A stretch of DNA of 64,000 nt from Mycolicibacterium mucogenicum DSM 44124 (GCF_005670685.2 NZ_CP062008.1:2604001-2668000), one strand, 5' to 3'; positions 1-7,580 are shown, counted from the first letter of the stretch. Numbers and translations: made by a program. Notes: a model not told the origin generated them from the letters alone.

Positions 1-146
1 AGCAGGGTCGGACCGCGCTCACCTGCGGTGAGGGCGTCGTCGGTGTGCGGAACCCGCACGCCCTGTTGGGTGGTCAGGTACCCCGCGTTGTTGTCGACCC
101 GCGCGGCGTCGAGCTGCTCGTGCTTCGCATTCGATGTTTCGTCCAC
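1..146 (-). CDS. Monofunctional haem catalase, N-terminal part only
   Basis: The first 48 codons of a catalase run off the left edge of the window. Catalases convert hydrogen peroxide to water and oxygen in the cytoplasm. The visible N-terminus contains LTTQQGVRVP, then a DALTAGERGPTLL stretch, which is the conserved entry into the catalase core (family knowledge). Start chosen: GTG at 144-146, because an in-frame TAA lies four codons upstream and no other start exists. There is no Shine-Dalgarno sequence, but a SigF-type -10 ends 9 nt upstream, so the transcript is probably leaderless. Whether it is a small- or large-subunit catalase cannot be told from this fragment. Confidence 0.8.
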   Translation of the reverse strand, partial: MDETSNAKHEQLDAARVDNNAGYLTTQQGVRVPHTDDALTAGERGPTL

Positions 147-155
147 CGTGTCTGG

Positions 156-180
156 TTACCCAAGGCGATGGCCAACAAAC
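156..180 (-). promoter_or_regulatory. SigF-type promoter of the catalase gene
   Basis: Minus strand: -35 GTTT (177-180), 15-nt spacer, -10 GGGTAA (156-161). It fits the mycobacterial SigF consensus GTTT-N15-17-GGGTAT with one mismatch. Only 9 nt separate the -10 from the GTG start, which predicts a leaderless mRNA. Confidence 0.65.
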
Positions 181-201
181 GCGGCGGTTGGCGGCCCTGG
201 T

Positions 202-1206
202 TCACAGCGAGGCGGCCGACGGATATTCCGGTGTGTCGCTGTCCGCTGCGGGAGTGACTTCCTTGACGAAGTCGCCGATGTAGCGGATGGCCCGCCGTCC
301 TTCGGGCAGGACGGCGGCGGCGAGCGGGAAATCGTGAATCTGCCCGTCCCACATATGAAGTTCGCACCGCGCCCCCGCTGCGGTCAGCCGCTCGTACATC
401 AGTTCCGCGTCGGGCCGGAGGAACTCGTCGCTGCTGACGTGGATCGACACCGGCGGCATCTGGTGCAGGTCCGCATCGACGGGTGAGGCGATGGGTTGCC
501 CGGACGAGCTCTTCTCACCGTGCGTGGCGACGTAGCGCATGAACGATGTCATCGCGCGCGCGGTGAACATGGCGCAGCGGTCCTTGCCACCGGGGGATTT
601 GTCGCGCGGGTTCAGCGTCGTCAGGGGAGAGATGGCCGCCACGCCGGCGGTCGGCGGGTGACCGTGCCGAAGCAGTTCCGCAGCGGTCTGCAGCGCGAGG
701 TAGCCGCCCGCGGAGTCCCCGGCCACCACGATCTCGGACCAGCGGTAGCCGCGGTGCAGCAGCCAGCGGAGCCCGTCGGCCGCGTCGGCCAGCGCCGCCG
801 ACAGCCCGTGGTCGGGCAGCATGCGGTAGCCGACGTTGAGCACCTCGGCCTCAGCGCTGCGGGCCAGCCGCGCCACCAGGGATCGGTGCGTGTTGAGGCC
901 GCAGGTGAGGAACGCCCCACCGTGCAGATAGAGGATGGCGCGACGCGCCGACGAGCCTGCGGTGCCGATCAATTCGGCCGGACAGGACGGCAGGCGGACC
1001 CGTTGCACAGTCGTCGATCTCGGCAGCGGGGCCAGCGCGGCGACCTGATCGATGGAACTGAAGGGCCAATGCAGATTCGGTTGCAGGGCCCACATCCGCA
1101 CCACGTTCTTCACGAACACCCGACAGACGGCGCCGATCGCCTGAGATTGCGGACTGCGTCGGCGATGGTGATGCCGTACTCCCTGGTCACGCCGGGTATT
1201 TCGCAT
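202..1206 (-). CDS. Alpha/beta hydrolase, hormone-sensitive-lipase (Lip) family
   Basis: A 334-residue esterase/lipase that probably hydrolyses short or medium acyl esters; the substrate is unknown. It has the family's oxyanion-hole HGG (residues 95-97), nucleophile Ser165 in GDSAGG, a likely Asp260 and His291 (WDGQIHDFP). The N-terminus is rich in Arg and His and shows no signal peptide, so it is probably cytoplasmic or membrane-peripheral. Start chosen: ATG at 1204-1206, with AGGAG 9 nt upstream; a TTG three codons earlier overlaps that ribosome site and is less likely. A consensus SigF-type promoter lies directly upstream, so the gene is likely induced in stationary phase or stress with the neighbouring catalase. 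Confidence 0.85.
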   Translation of the reverse strand: MRNTRRDQGVRHHHRRRSPQSQAIGAVCRVFVKNVVRMWALQPNLHWPFSSIDQVAALAPLPRSTTVQRVRLPSCPAELIGTAGSSARRAILYLHGGAFLTCGLNTHRSLVARLARSAEAEVLNVGYRMLPDHGLSAALADAADGLRWLLHRGYRWSEIVVAGDSAGGYLALQTAAELLRHGHPPTAGVAAISPLTTLNPRDKSPGGKDRCAMFTARAMTSFMRYVATHGEKSSSGQPIASPVDADLHQMPPVSIHVSSDEFLRPDAELMYERLTAAGARCELHMWDGQIHDFPLAAAVLPEGRRAIRYIGDFVKEVTPAADSDTPEYPSAASL

Positions 1207-1230
1207 GGTGATCAACTCCTGGACACTCGG

Positions 1231-1256
1231 GTACCCGTGCCAGATTTTGGTGAAAC
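1231..1256 (-). promoter_or_regulatory. SigF-type promoter of the Lip-family esterase
   Basis: Minus strand: GTTT (1253-1256), 16 nt, GGGTAC (1231-1236), about 25 nt before the ATG. One mismatch from the SigF consensus. Confidence 0.65.
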
Positions 1257-1271
1257 GTTGCGTCAGAGGAG

Positions 1272-1297
1272 GTTTCCGATGGGTACAGACCAGGTAT
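1272..1297 (+). promoter_or_regulatory. SigF-type promoter of the CsbD gene
   Basis: Plus strand: GTTT (1272-1275), 16 nt, AGGTAT (1292-1297). The -10 has one mismatch to GGGTAT. It lies about 47 nt before the GTG of the CsbD gene and is divergent from the esterase promoter at 1231-1256. Confidence 0.5.
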
Positions 1298-1344
1298 GTC
1301 GGTAGTGCCGGAGTTCAAGAGCCGCAATACAAGGAGGAAATGCA

Positions 1345-1581
1345 GTGGGAGAGCACAAGAGCGGTCCCGAAGAGGGCATCAAGGGCACCGTCGAGGGTGT
1401 CAAGGGCAAGCTGAAGGAAGCCGCAGGCAGCGTCGTCGGCCGGGATGACCTGGTCCGTGAGGGACAGGCACAGCAGGACAAGGCCGACGCCGAACGCGAT
1501 GCGGCGAAGCGTGAGGCGGAAGCTGAGTCGGCCCGTGCCGGCGCGGCGGCCGCTGAGAAGCGCCAGCAGCAGAACCAGTAA
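1345..1581 (+). CDS. CsbD family stress protein
   Basis: A 78-residue hydrophilic, charged protein. The N-terminal half (GIKGTVEGVKGKLKEAAG) is the CsbD signature, a family induced by general-stress sigma factors in many bacteria but without a known biochemical role. The C-terminal half is an Ala/Lys/Glu/Gln-rich helix, probably disordered or coiled coil. Start: GTG at 1345 with AAGGAGG 7 nt upstream. An ATG at 1340 is in another frame (it would start MQWES) and is rejected. It is followed by a strong hairpin. The SigF-type promoter upstream agrees with the family's usual control by SigB/SigF. Confidence 0.85.
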   Translation: MGEHKSGPEEGIKGTVEGVKGKLKEAAGSVVGRDDLVREGQAQQDKADAERDAAKREAEAESARAGAAAAEKRQQQNQ

Positions 1582-1588
1582 GCCAGAA

Positions 1589-1625
1589 CGGCCCGGCCTC
1601 CTTCAACCGTGGGGAGGCCGGGCCG
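1589..1625. terminator. Hairpin terminator between convergent genes
   Basis: A 13-bp perfect stem (1589-1601 with 1613-1625) and an 11-nt loop lie 8 nt after the CsbD stop and 15 nt after the end of the opposing membrane gene. There is no U-tract, which is usual for mycobacterial terminators; it may serve both strands. Confidence 0.6.
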
Positions 1626-1640
1626 CTTCGTGTTCGAAAA

Positions 1641-2171
1641 CTATTGTGCGCGAGCGGTATCGCTGTTTCTGCTGTTCTGCATCGCCAACGGCACCAATAC
1701 CCAGAACGTGCAGAAGCCGGCCAGCCCGATGCCGCCGGCGACCCAGCCCGCCACCTGGCCCGCGACGGTGCCGAAGATCAACTCGGTCACGCCGGTCAGG
1801 GCGATCCCGAGCAACAACAGGCCGTAGAAGGCGCATCGATGTGCCGCGGCGACGATCAGCGGCATGCGCCGTTGCCGAAACAGGATGCGGTGCATGCCGA
1901 CTGGGGCGATCAGCAGAATCGTCGACGCGACCGAGAAGCCGACGGTCGCGAGGTAGACGGTCTGGCTCTGGTCATCCAGTGTGCTGAACCGCTGTTGGAA
2001 CGGCAGGGTCAGCAGGAAACCGGTGAGCAGCTGTACTCCGGTCTGCGCGACACGCAGTTCCTGCAACAGACTCGACCAATTGCGGTCCAGCCGTTGGGTT
2101 TCGGTCTCGTGACGGGCCATCCGGTCCCATCTCTGGTCGGACGGTCCCAGATCACCGTGCTCGTCCGTCAT
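1641..2171 (-). CDS. DUF6328 family integral membrane protein
   Basis: About 176 residues. After a charged N-terminus come four hydrophobic segments: around ELRVAQTGVQLLTGFLLTLP, YLATVGFSVASTILLIAPVG, CAFYGLLLLGIALTGVTEL and VAGGIGLAGFCTFWVLVPLA. The ELRVAQTGVQ start of the first segment is typical of DUF6328; function unknown. ATG 2171 is preferred, but an in-frame ATG at 2180 is possible. Both lie inside the end of the upstream gene (stop at 2152), so translation is probably coupled. It is the last gene of a three-gene minus-strand operon whose promoter is of SigF type. Confidence 0.7.
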   Translation of the reverse strand: MTDEHGDLGPSDQRWDRMARHETETQRLDRNWSSLLQELRVAQTGVQLLTGFLLTLPFQQRFSTLDDQSQTVYLATVGFSVASTILLIAPVGMHRILFRQRRMPLIVAAAHRCAFYGLLLLGIALTGVTELIFGTVAGQVAGWVAGGIGLAGFCTFWVLVPLAMQNSRNSDTARAQ

Positions 2172-2388
2172 CGGATACATCGCTCTTGCGTCGAACCTTT
2201 TCCGTGTCGACGACGATGACGCGGTCGTCGGGCCCCGAACCGTAAAAACTGAAGACGTCTCGGTAGCGTGAGGAGTCCACCCGGATCTCACGGACGGTGA
2301 GCCACCGGCCACCGGCCGGGTCCTCGATGATGTCACCCTTCGTCACGTTCGCAGGTCGGACGGCTTCGATGTTGGTATCGATGGTCAT
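2152..2388 (-). CDS. Small hypothetical protein (78 aa)
   Basis: A 78-residue soluble protein of unknown function. The middle (VTKGDIIEDPAGGRWLTVREI) looks like a small beta-barrel fold, similar in style to the short mycobacterial proteins with a K-G-D-x-I motif, but I cannot name a family. A good ribosome site (AAGGGG, 5 nt before ATG 2388) decides the start. It lies 16 nt after the upstream membrane gene and overlaps the start of the DUF6328 gene, so it is the middle gene of an operon. SigF-linked by operon position. Confidence 0.65.
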   Translation of the reverse strand: MTIDTNIEAVRPANVTKGDIIEDPAGGRWLTVREIRVDSSRYRDVFSFYGSGPDDRVIVVDTEKVRRKSDVSDDGRAR

Positions 2389-2404
2389 CGGAACCCCTTG
2401 ACTC

Positions 2405-2776
2405 TCAGGGGGTTTCGAAGGTGAAGGTGAGCACGACGAATCCGGCGATCAACAAGGCCCAGGCGACCAGCGGTACCACGATGCCGCGTCGGGTGCGTGC
2501 CGTCACGAAGGACAGCGCGATGGCCAGCACAGCGACCACTGGCGCGCCGTACTCGATGAGGCCGAACACGAACGGGCTCGGGCCCAGCTTGGCGCAGGTC
2601 CGTTCGGAACAGCCCGCGGTCGCGAGGACCTGGGCGTACTGATACAGGATGATCGCGAAGGCGCCTGGCACGGTGAGGCCGGCCAGCACCCAGTTGATGA
2701 CGGTGCGTCGCCGGTGTCCGGCTTCCTGTGCGTCTGCATCGTGTTGCGCGATCGCCCCGGCCTGGACCTCAGACAT
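2405..2776 (-). CDS. Small integral membrane protein
   Basis: 123 residues with three predicted membrane helices: VINWVLAGLTVPGAFAIILY, an FVFGLIEYGAPVVAVLAIAL region and VPLVAWALLIAGFVVLTFTF. Two Cys residues (CSERTC) sit in the first outer loop. Family not recognised. Start: ATG 2774-2776 with GGGAGG 5 nt upstream. The same frame stays open far upstream, but that part is antisense to the oxidase gene and is not coding. First gene of the operon with the 78-aa protein and the DUF6328 protein; divergent from the TPP enzyme. Confidence 0.7.
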   Translation of the reverse strand: MSEVQAGAIAQHDADAQEAGHRRRTVINWVLAGLTVPGAFAIILYQYAQVLATAGCSERTCAKLGPSPFVFGLIEYGAPVVAVLAIALSFVTARTRRGIVVPLVAWALLIAGFVVLTFTFETP

Positions 2777-2826
2777 CGACACCTCCCGGGTGGTAGCGGC
2801 TTCCTTCGTACTGTCCTGCTGGGGGC

Positions 2827-2852
2827 GTACCCGGGCGGCCGAACCGCGAAAC
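2827..2852 (-). promoter_or_regulatory. SigF-type promoter of the three-gene membrane operon
   Basis: Minus strand: GTTT (2849-2852), 16 nt, GGGTAC (2827-2832). Its -35 is only 4 nt from the -35 of the divergent promoter at 2857-2881, giving the inverted repeat GAAACGCCTGTTTC. Confidence 0.65.
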
Positions 2853-2856
2853 GCCT

Positions 2857-2881
2857 GTTTCGTCCGGTACCTCAGGGGTAT
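2857..2881 (+). promoter_or_regulatory. SigF-type promoter of the TPP-dependent oxidase
   Basis: Plus strand: GTTT (2857-2860), 15 nt, GGGTAT (2876-2881): an exact consensus match. The ATG begins 9 nt after the -10, so a leaderless transcript is expected. Confidence 0.75.
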
Positions 2882-2890
2882 CACGCCGGG

Positions 2891-4693
2891 ATGACGATGA
2901 CTGTTGGGGATTACCTGCTCGAGCGGCTGAGGCAATGGCATGTCCGTCACGTGTTCGCCTATCCGGGCGACGGCATCAACGGGATCGTCGCCGCATTCGG
3001 CCGCAGTGACGATGAGCCGCAATTCATTCAGACCCGCCACGAAGAGATGGCAGCGTTCGGCGCCACGGGGTACGCCAAATTCGGCGGGGGTGTCGGTGTC
3101 TGTATGGCGACGTCGGGTCCGGGCGCCATCCACCTCCTGAACGGGCTGTACGACGCGAAGCTCGACCGCGTTCCGGTGGTGGCAATCGTGGGCCAGACGG
3201 CGCGCAGCGCGATGGGCGGTAGTTATCAGCAGGAAGTCGACCTGCACAGTCTCTACAAGGATGTCGCCAGTGACTATCTGGTCGAGGTCAATGTCGCCAA
3301 CCAGCTGCCCAACGCGCTCGACCGGGCAATCCGCATCGCGCTGGCGAGGCGGGCGCCGACGGCCCTGGTGATCCCGTCGGACCTGCAGGAGCAGCCGTAC
3401 GAACCGCCGCAACACGAGTTCAAGCAGGTGCCGTCGAGCGATCCGGAGTACGTGCCACCTGCGGTGTATCCGCAGAACGAACAGGTCCGCAAGGCCGCCG
3501 ATGTACTCAATGCCGGTGAGCGCGTGGCGATTCTGGTCGGTCAGGGTGCCCGCCGGGCCGCCGACCAGGTGCGCGAACTCGCCGACAAGACAGGCGCCGG
3601 GGTCGCCAAGGCGCTGCTGGGCAAGGACGTGCTGCCGGACGACCTGCCGTATGTCACCGGATCCATCGGGCTCCTCGGGTCGCGGCCGAGCTACGAGATG
3701 ATGCGCGACTGCGACACCCTGCTGATCGTCGGATCGAATTTTCCGTACAGCCAGTTCCTGCCGAAGTTCGGGCAGGCCAGGGGGATTCAGATCGACATCG
3801 ACGGAACCGCGATCGGTATGCGCTACCCGACGGAGGTGAACATCGTCGCCGACGCGGGTGCCGCGCTCGGTGCGCTCCTGCCGCTGGTGGAGCCGAAAAC
3901 CGACCGCACATGGCGAGATACCATCGAGCACAACGTCTCTCGCTGGTGGGACACCATCGAGCGTCAGTGCATGTTGTCGGCCCGACCTGTGAACCCGATG
4001 CGGATCGCGTGGGAACTTTCGCGGCGGATACCGTCGACCGCCATCGTGACGGCCGACTCCGGTTCGTCCACCAATTGGTACGCGCGGTGTCTGAAGTTCC
4101 GTGGTGAGATTCGGGGTTCGCTATCGGGCACGCTCGCCACCATGGGACCCGGGGTGCCATACGCGATCGGTGCGAAGTTCGCGCATCCGGACCGTCCCGT
4201 GGTGGCGCTCGTCGGAGACGGCGCGATGCAGATGAATGGTATGGCCGAGCTGCTGACCATCAAGCGCTACGCCGAGCAATGGTCCGACCCGCGCCTGGTG
4301 GTGTGTGTCTTCCACAACGGTGACCTCAATCAGGTCACCTGGGAGTTGCGGGCAATGGGAGGAGCGCCCAAGTTCGTGCCGTCACAATCGCTACCGGACG
4401 TCTCGTATGCCGAAATCGCCTGTGCCATGGGGCTGGATGGCATCGCGGTTGACAACCCCGAGCGGCTCGGCGAGGCCTGGGATCGGGCGCTGGGTGCCGA
4501 CCACCCCGTGGTGCTGGACGTGCGGTGCGACCCCGAAGTGCCGCCGATCCCGCCGCACGCCACCTACGAACAGATCAAAGATCTGACGGCCGCGATTCTC
4601 AAGGGCGATCCCAACGGCTGGCACCTGGTGTATCAGGGGATGAAGACCAAGGCGCAGGAATACATCGCCCGTTCTGGTGGTGGCGCCGGGTAG
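2891..4693 (+). CDS. Thiamine pyrophosphate enzyme, pyruvate oxidase/dehydrogenase (quinone)-like
   Basis: 600 residues with the three-domain TPP-enzyme layout. The N-terminal Pyr domain has the cofactor-activating Glu in TRHEEMAAF (about residue 51). A central FAD/nucleotide-type domain follows, and the C-terminal PP domain carries the GDGAMQMNG...FHNGDLNQ Mg/TPP motif (from about residue 440). It most resembles PoxB-type pyruvate oxidases and acetolactate-synthase-like enzymes of the same superfamily; pyruvate to acetate plus CO2 with electrons to quinone is the most likely reaction, but the substrate is not proven. Start: ATG 2891, chosen because an exact SigF promoter ends 9 nt before it. 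It would supply electrons to respiration when the main pyruvate dehydrogenase is limited in stress. Confidence 0.8.
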   Translation: MTMTVGDYLLERLRQWHVRHVFAYPGDGINGIVAAFGRSDDEPQFIQTRHEEMAAFGATGYAKFGGGVGVCMATSGPGAIHLLNGLYDAKLDRVPVVAIVGQTARSAMGGSYQQEVDLHSLYKDVASDYLVEVNVANQLPNALDRAIRIALARRAPTALVIPSDLQEQPYEPPQHEFKQVPSSDPEYVPPAVYPQNEQVRKAADVLNAGERVAILVGQGARRAADQVRELADKTGAGVAKALLGKDVLPDDLPYVTGSIGLLGSRPSYEMMRDCDTLLIVGSNFPYSQFLPKFGQARGIQIDIDGTAIGMRYPTEVNIVADAGAALGALLPLVEPKTDRTWRDTIEHNVSRWWDTIERQCMLSARPVNPMRIAWELSRRIPSTAIVTADSGSSTNWYARCLKFRGEIRGSLSGTLATMGPGVPYAIGAKFAHPDRPVVALVGDGAMQMNGMAELLTIKRYAEQWSDPRLVVCVFHNGDLNQVTWELRAMGGAPKFVPSQSLPDVSYAEIACAMGLDGIAVDNPERLGEAWDRALGADHPVVLDVRCDPEVPPIPPHATYEQIKDLTAAILKGDPNGWHLVYQGMKTKAQEYIARSGGGAG

Positions 4694-4734
4694 CCCCGTG
4701 TAGTGTGAGAAGCACGACGCTGTTGTACAGCGTG

Positions 4735-4754
4735 GCCGCTTAGCCAAAAGCGGC
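4735..4754 (+). terminator. Hairpin after the TPP-enzyme gene
   Basis: A 7-bp stem (4735-4741 with 4748-4754) and a 6-nt loop, preceded by a second small hairpin at about 4717-4733. No U-tract. The rest of the 4694-4961 gap shows no gene and no SigF-type promoter that I can see. Confidence 0.4.
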
Positions 4755-4961
4755 GTCGGTCGAGAGACTGCAGCTCGGCGCGTGAATCCGGTCCAGAGCG
4801 GGGCCTCCATTCTCAGGATTCGCCGGTTGCGGCCGGGCTCGACTTCGGCAGATTGCCGTTCCGCCTCCACGGCGGAAGCCAGCACGTCGCGGACCCCGTA
4901 ATTGTGTATGCCGTCAATCGGTGGTGTCGTGCGTGCTGTCACACCCTGGAAGGGGTGCTGC

Positions 4962-5792
4962 ATGTCAGTTTCTGTGTTGGAAAACGACTTTCGCGAAACG
5001 AGCGAGCCGGTTGAGGCGGGCTCGGATCAAAGTCCTGACGAATACGCGGACGTGGTCGCGATGGTCGCGGTGCTCCGTCAATTACCGCCCGACTCGGACG
5101 CCTACGCGCGTCAACTCGAACGGATCGTGCTGCGGTGCTGCCCGCTGGCGGACCGGGTGGCCCGCCACTTCGACCGCCGAGGCGAGAACCTCGAAGACCT
5201 GATCCAGGTGGCCCGGGTGGGGTTGCTGCAGGCGGTCAACCGATTCGATCCCGCGCGGGGATCACGATTCGTCGCGTTCGCCCTTCCCACGATGATGGGG
5301 GAGTTGCGCCGGTACTTCCGTGACTATGGCTGGAAAGTGCACGTACCCAGGCGAATTCGCGATCGGCAGCACGATATTGCCTGTGCTACTGCATATTTGA
5401 CGAGCGACCTGAGAAGGGCGCCGAGTATCGAGGAGCTCGCCAAGGAACTGGAGATAGACCGTGACCAGGTCGTCGAGAGCATCGTGGCAGCCAAGGCGTA
5501 TCAGCCCCAGTCGCTCGACGTGAACGTCAGCGACGACGATGCGCGCGCGCAGGCGCTGGGTGACTCGCTCGGTGAGATGGACGCCGGCTTCGACCGTGTG
5601 ACGGATCGCGAATCGGTACGGTCCCTGCTGGCGGCGCTGCCTCGACGCGAGCAGAAGGTGCTTTATCTGCGGTACTTCGGTGCCATGACGCAGCGTCAGA
5701 TCGCCGACTCGATCGGCGTTTCCCAGATGCATGTGTCACGGATACTGGACCGCACCTTGCGCGATTTGCGAGCTCAAGTGGGTTGCGCCTGA
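4962..5792 (+). CDS. RNA polymerase sigma factor, SigF/SigB/SigG (group 3) family
   Basis: 276 residues. Region 2 spans about 54-130 (RRGENLEDLIQVARVGLLQA, then RFDPARGSRFVAFALPTMMG and a VPRR end). Region 3 lies about 140-190 with PSIEELAKELEID. Region 4 is about 220-270 with an HTH (MTQRQIADSIGVSQMHVSRI). There is no region 1.1, which fits stress/sporulation-type sigma factors. Start ATG 4962 has GGAAGGGG 6 nt upstream; an upstream in-frame ATG at 4902 lacks a ribosome site. No anti-sigma or anti-anti-sigma gene adjoins it, unlike the usfX-sigF locus. No SigF box is visible before it. It may read promoters like those around it (inference). It overlaps the convergent CDGSH gene by 19 bp. Confidence 0.85.
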   Translation: MSVSVLENDFRETSEPVEAGSDQSPDEYADVVAMVAVLRQLPPDSDAYARQLERIVLRCCPLADRVARHFDRRGENLEDLIQVARVGLLQAVNRFDPARGSRFVAFALPTMMGELRRYFRDYGWKVHVPRRIRDRQHDIACATAYLTSDLRRAPSIEELAKELEIDRDQVVESIVAAKAYQPQSLDVNVSDDDARAQALGDSLGEMDAGFDRVTDRESVRSLLAALPRREQKVLYLRYFGAMTQRQIADSIGVSQMHVSRILDRTLRDLRAQVGCA

Positions 5793-6010
5793 TCGACGCC
5801 GGACTTTCGGCCATCGGCGGCAGAACGGTTCTGTCGCCGATGGCTGGTGTCGCACCACGGATAGGTTTTGCTGCGCTGGCAGCAGCAGATGGCGACCATG
5901 AATCTGTCGGAGCAGACCCGGGTGCCGTCTTCCAGTTCGACCTCGACCGGTCCCTGGATCAACATCGGGCCGCGGGGGACGATGCGCACGGTTCTTCGGC
6001 TGGGGCTCAT
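5774..6010 (-). CDS. CDGSH-type iron-sulfur protein
   Basis: 78 residues with the motif CCCQRSKTYPWCDTSH (Cys-x-Cys, then Cys-Asp and His ligands), the 3Cys:1His [2Fe-2S] site of CDGSH proteins; the usual G after CD is T here. The N-terminal half (VRIVPRGPMLIQGPVEVELE) is the MitoNEET-like prokaryotic domain. Likely electron transfer or iron-sulfur handling in the cytoplasm. Start ATG 6010 overlaps the stop of the upstream methyltransferase (ATGA), so the two are translationally coupled. The 3' end overlaps the sigma factor gene on the other strand. Confidence 0.8.
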   Translation of the reverse strand: MSPSRRTVRIVPRGPMLIQGPVEVELEDGTRVCSDRFMVAICCCQRSKTYPWCDTSHRRQNRSAADGRKSGVDQAQPT

Positions 6011-6684
6011 GGCTTCACCGCCTTGATGGCGGCCAGTTCTTCGGTGCGTCGTCCGGGCGTCAAGCGACCGGTGTCTTCCAGCCAGCGTGCCCGTGCGGTC
6101 ATCACGGGCCCGAACGGGATGGTCCGGCGCGCCACCACAGCGGCCTGAAGTCCGCCGTCCCGCAAGGCGGTGACGCTGCTCGCGACACCGGCGAACTCGG
6201 ACTGAACGATGAGCAGTGTGCCACCGCGCTTGAGCAGTGCGGGTGCCGCGGCGCAGAGCGGATCGAGGATGAGTCGGCCGTCGGGACCGGCATTGAACGA
6301 TGTGGGCGGGCCGCCGGCGCCGACGATCACCGGCTCCCGGCTGGCGGGCTCCGGCACGTACGGCGGGTTGCACAGCACCAGGTCGAACGGCTCGAGTTCC
6401 AGCGCCGCCGACCAGGAACCGAGCCGCGCATCGATCGGGGATTGGGCGAGTCGAGCATTGGCGCGGGCCGCCGCGATGGCGGCGCGTGACGTATCGAAGG
6501 CGACGACGCTGTCTGCTCCGGCACCGGACGCAGCAATCGCTGCCACCCCGCTTCCCGTACACAGGTCCGCGACGCGCATACCCGCCGGGTGGCAGCAGCG
6601 GTGCATGGTATCGATCAGCAGTCGCGAATCATGTTGCGGCAGATATACGTTTGCGCACTCGCGGGAGATTTCGGAGCTCAGCAT
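6007..6684 (-). CDS. Class I SAM-dependent methyltransferase, HemK/PrmC-like
   Basis: 225 residues. SAM-binding motif I is VADLCTGSGVAAIAA and the catalytic motif is CNPPYVPEP, the NPPY signature of N5-glutamine/N6-adenine methyltransferases. It lacks the N-terminal substrate domain of PrmC and is nearer in layout to the small HemK2/Mtq2-type enzymes; a release-factor or other protein Gln substrate is possible but not shown. ATG 6684 is the start. The gene is coupled by ATGA to the CDGSH gene and has a SigF-like promoter (GGCTAT) upstream. Confidence 0.75.
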   Translation of the reverse strand: MLSSEISRECANVYLPQHDSRLLIDTMHRCCHPAGMRVADLCTGSGVAAIAASGAGADSVVAFDTSRAAIAAARANARLAQSPIDARLGSWSAALELEPFDLVLCNPPYVPEPASREPVIVGAGGPPTSFNAGPDGRLILDPLCAAAPALLKRGGTLLIVQSEFAGVASSVTALRDGGLQAAVVARRTIPFGPVMTARARWLEDTGRLTPGRRTEELAAIKAVKP

Positions 6685-6716
6685 CGGGCTTCCTCTCTGG
6701 ATTCAACCTCTCCGAT

Positions 6717-6742
6717 ATAGCCGCGAAGTTGTATCGGCAAAC
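6717..6742 (-). promoter_or_regulatory. SigF-like promoter of the methyltransferase-CDGSH operon
   Basis: Minus strand: GTTT (6739-6742), 16 nt, GGCTAT (6717-6722). One mismatch in the -10. Confidence 0.5.
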
Positions 6743-6806
6743 GCATCGAATCGGTAACGCGGCTCGAGGTGAACGGTTTTGATGCCGCCGGAACGGGTAA
6801 CTACCG

Positions 6807-7580
6807 TCAATGCCGGGTCACGGTGACAGCCAAGGGACGGTGATCCGAGAGTTCCACCCGCGGAGTGGCATGTCGGAGCACGGTCAGCTGCCGGTCGTCG
6901 GTGAGAAGGTGGTCGAGCTGCTGAGTCGGTTCTTCGGCCGGGAAGGTGTCGGCACACGCGAGCGGGCGCATGCCCGTCCAGCGCACCGCCGGCCCCGTCG
7001 CCATGTTCAAGTCGCCGGCGATGATGTGCGGCCCCGGCAGGGCGCGAACGGTACGGGCCAGCTGCCGCAGTTGATGCCGATTCCAGCCGGGCACGAACGA
7101 CAAGTGCGTACCGGCGATCGTCATGGCGCCCAACGGCGTATCGAGCCGTGCGAGCACCGCCGCGCGGGGCTCCTCGTGCACGATCATCACTTTTCCGGGG
7201 ACCGGCAGATACATCGGAAAGCGGGTCGGTATCCGCGGCAGCCGCAGTACCTGCCAGCTGGTCGCCGGATAGCGCGAGAGCAGCGAGATGCCGTATGCCG
7301 CCGATTCCGGATGTTCCTCGCCGGTGGCCGCGATCCAGGTGGCGCCCGGCGTTCCGGTGATGGCGGCGACGAACCGGTGCGAGACCGCGTTCATCACTTC
7401 AGCCGCGATGGCGGTCAGATCCGCTCGGCCGGAACGCGATTGGTCGAAATCCACTTCCTGCAGCGCCAGGATGTCCGGGTCGAGAATGCTGATACTGCGG
7501 CGCAGCCTGTCGAGGTGGACGCCGTCGCCGACGGTGCGGCCGTGCAGGATGTTGAAGGTCGCGAGGCGCATCGAAGTCAT
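6807..7580 (-). CDS. Endonuclease/exonuclease/phosphatase family protein
   Basis: About 257 residues. EEP-fold motifs in order: TFNILHG near the start, LALQEVD (metal-binding Glu), TIAGTHLS, IAGDLNMATG, and the C-terminal SDHRPLAV catalytic Asp-His. The family includes Mg-dependent nucleases, sphingomyelinases and inositol-phosphate phosphatases, so the substrate is open. Starts at ATG 7580 or ATG 7571 (MRLATFN); neither has a strong ribosome site. A GGGTAT sits 9 nt before ATG 7580 as in the leaderless SigF genes, but no GTTT is found at the right distance. Divergent from the nucleotidyltransferase-like gene at 7627. Confidence 0.8.
   Translation of the reverse strand: MTSMRLATFNILHGRTVGDGVHLDRLRRSISILDPDILALQEVDFDQSRSGRADLTAIAAEVMNAVSHRFVAAITGTPGATWIAATGEEHPESAAYGISLLSRYPATSWQVLRLPRIPTRFPMYLPVPGKVMIVHEEPRAAVLARLDTPLGAMTIAGTHLSFVPGWNRHQLRQLARTVRALPGPHIIAGDLNMATGPAVRWTGMRPLACADTFPAEEPTQQLDHLLTDDRQLTVLRHATPRVELSDHRPLAVTVTRH

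Noticed and set aside
2777-3931. Upstream extension of the small membrane protein on the minus strand
   Set aside because: The extension is antisense to the TPP enzyme and precedes a good ribosome site and promoter for a start at 2776.
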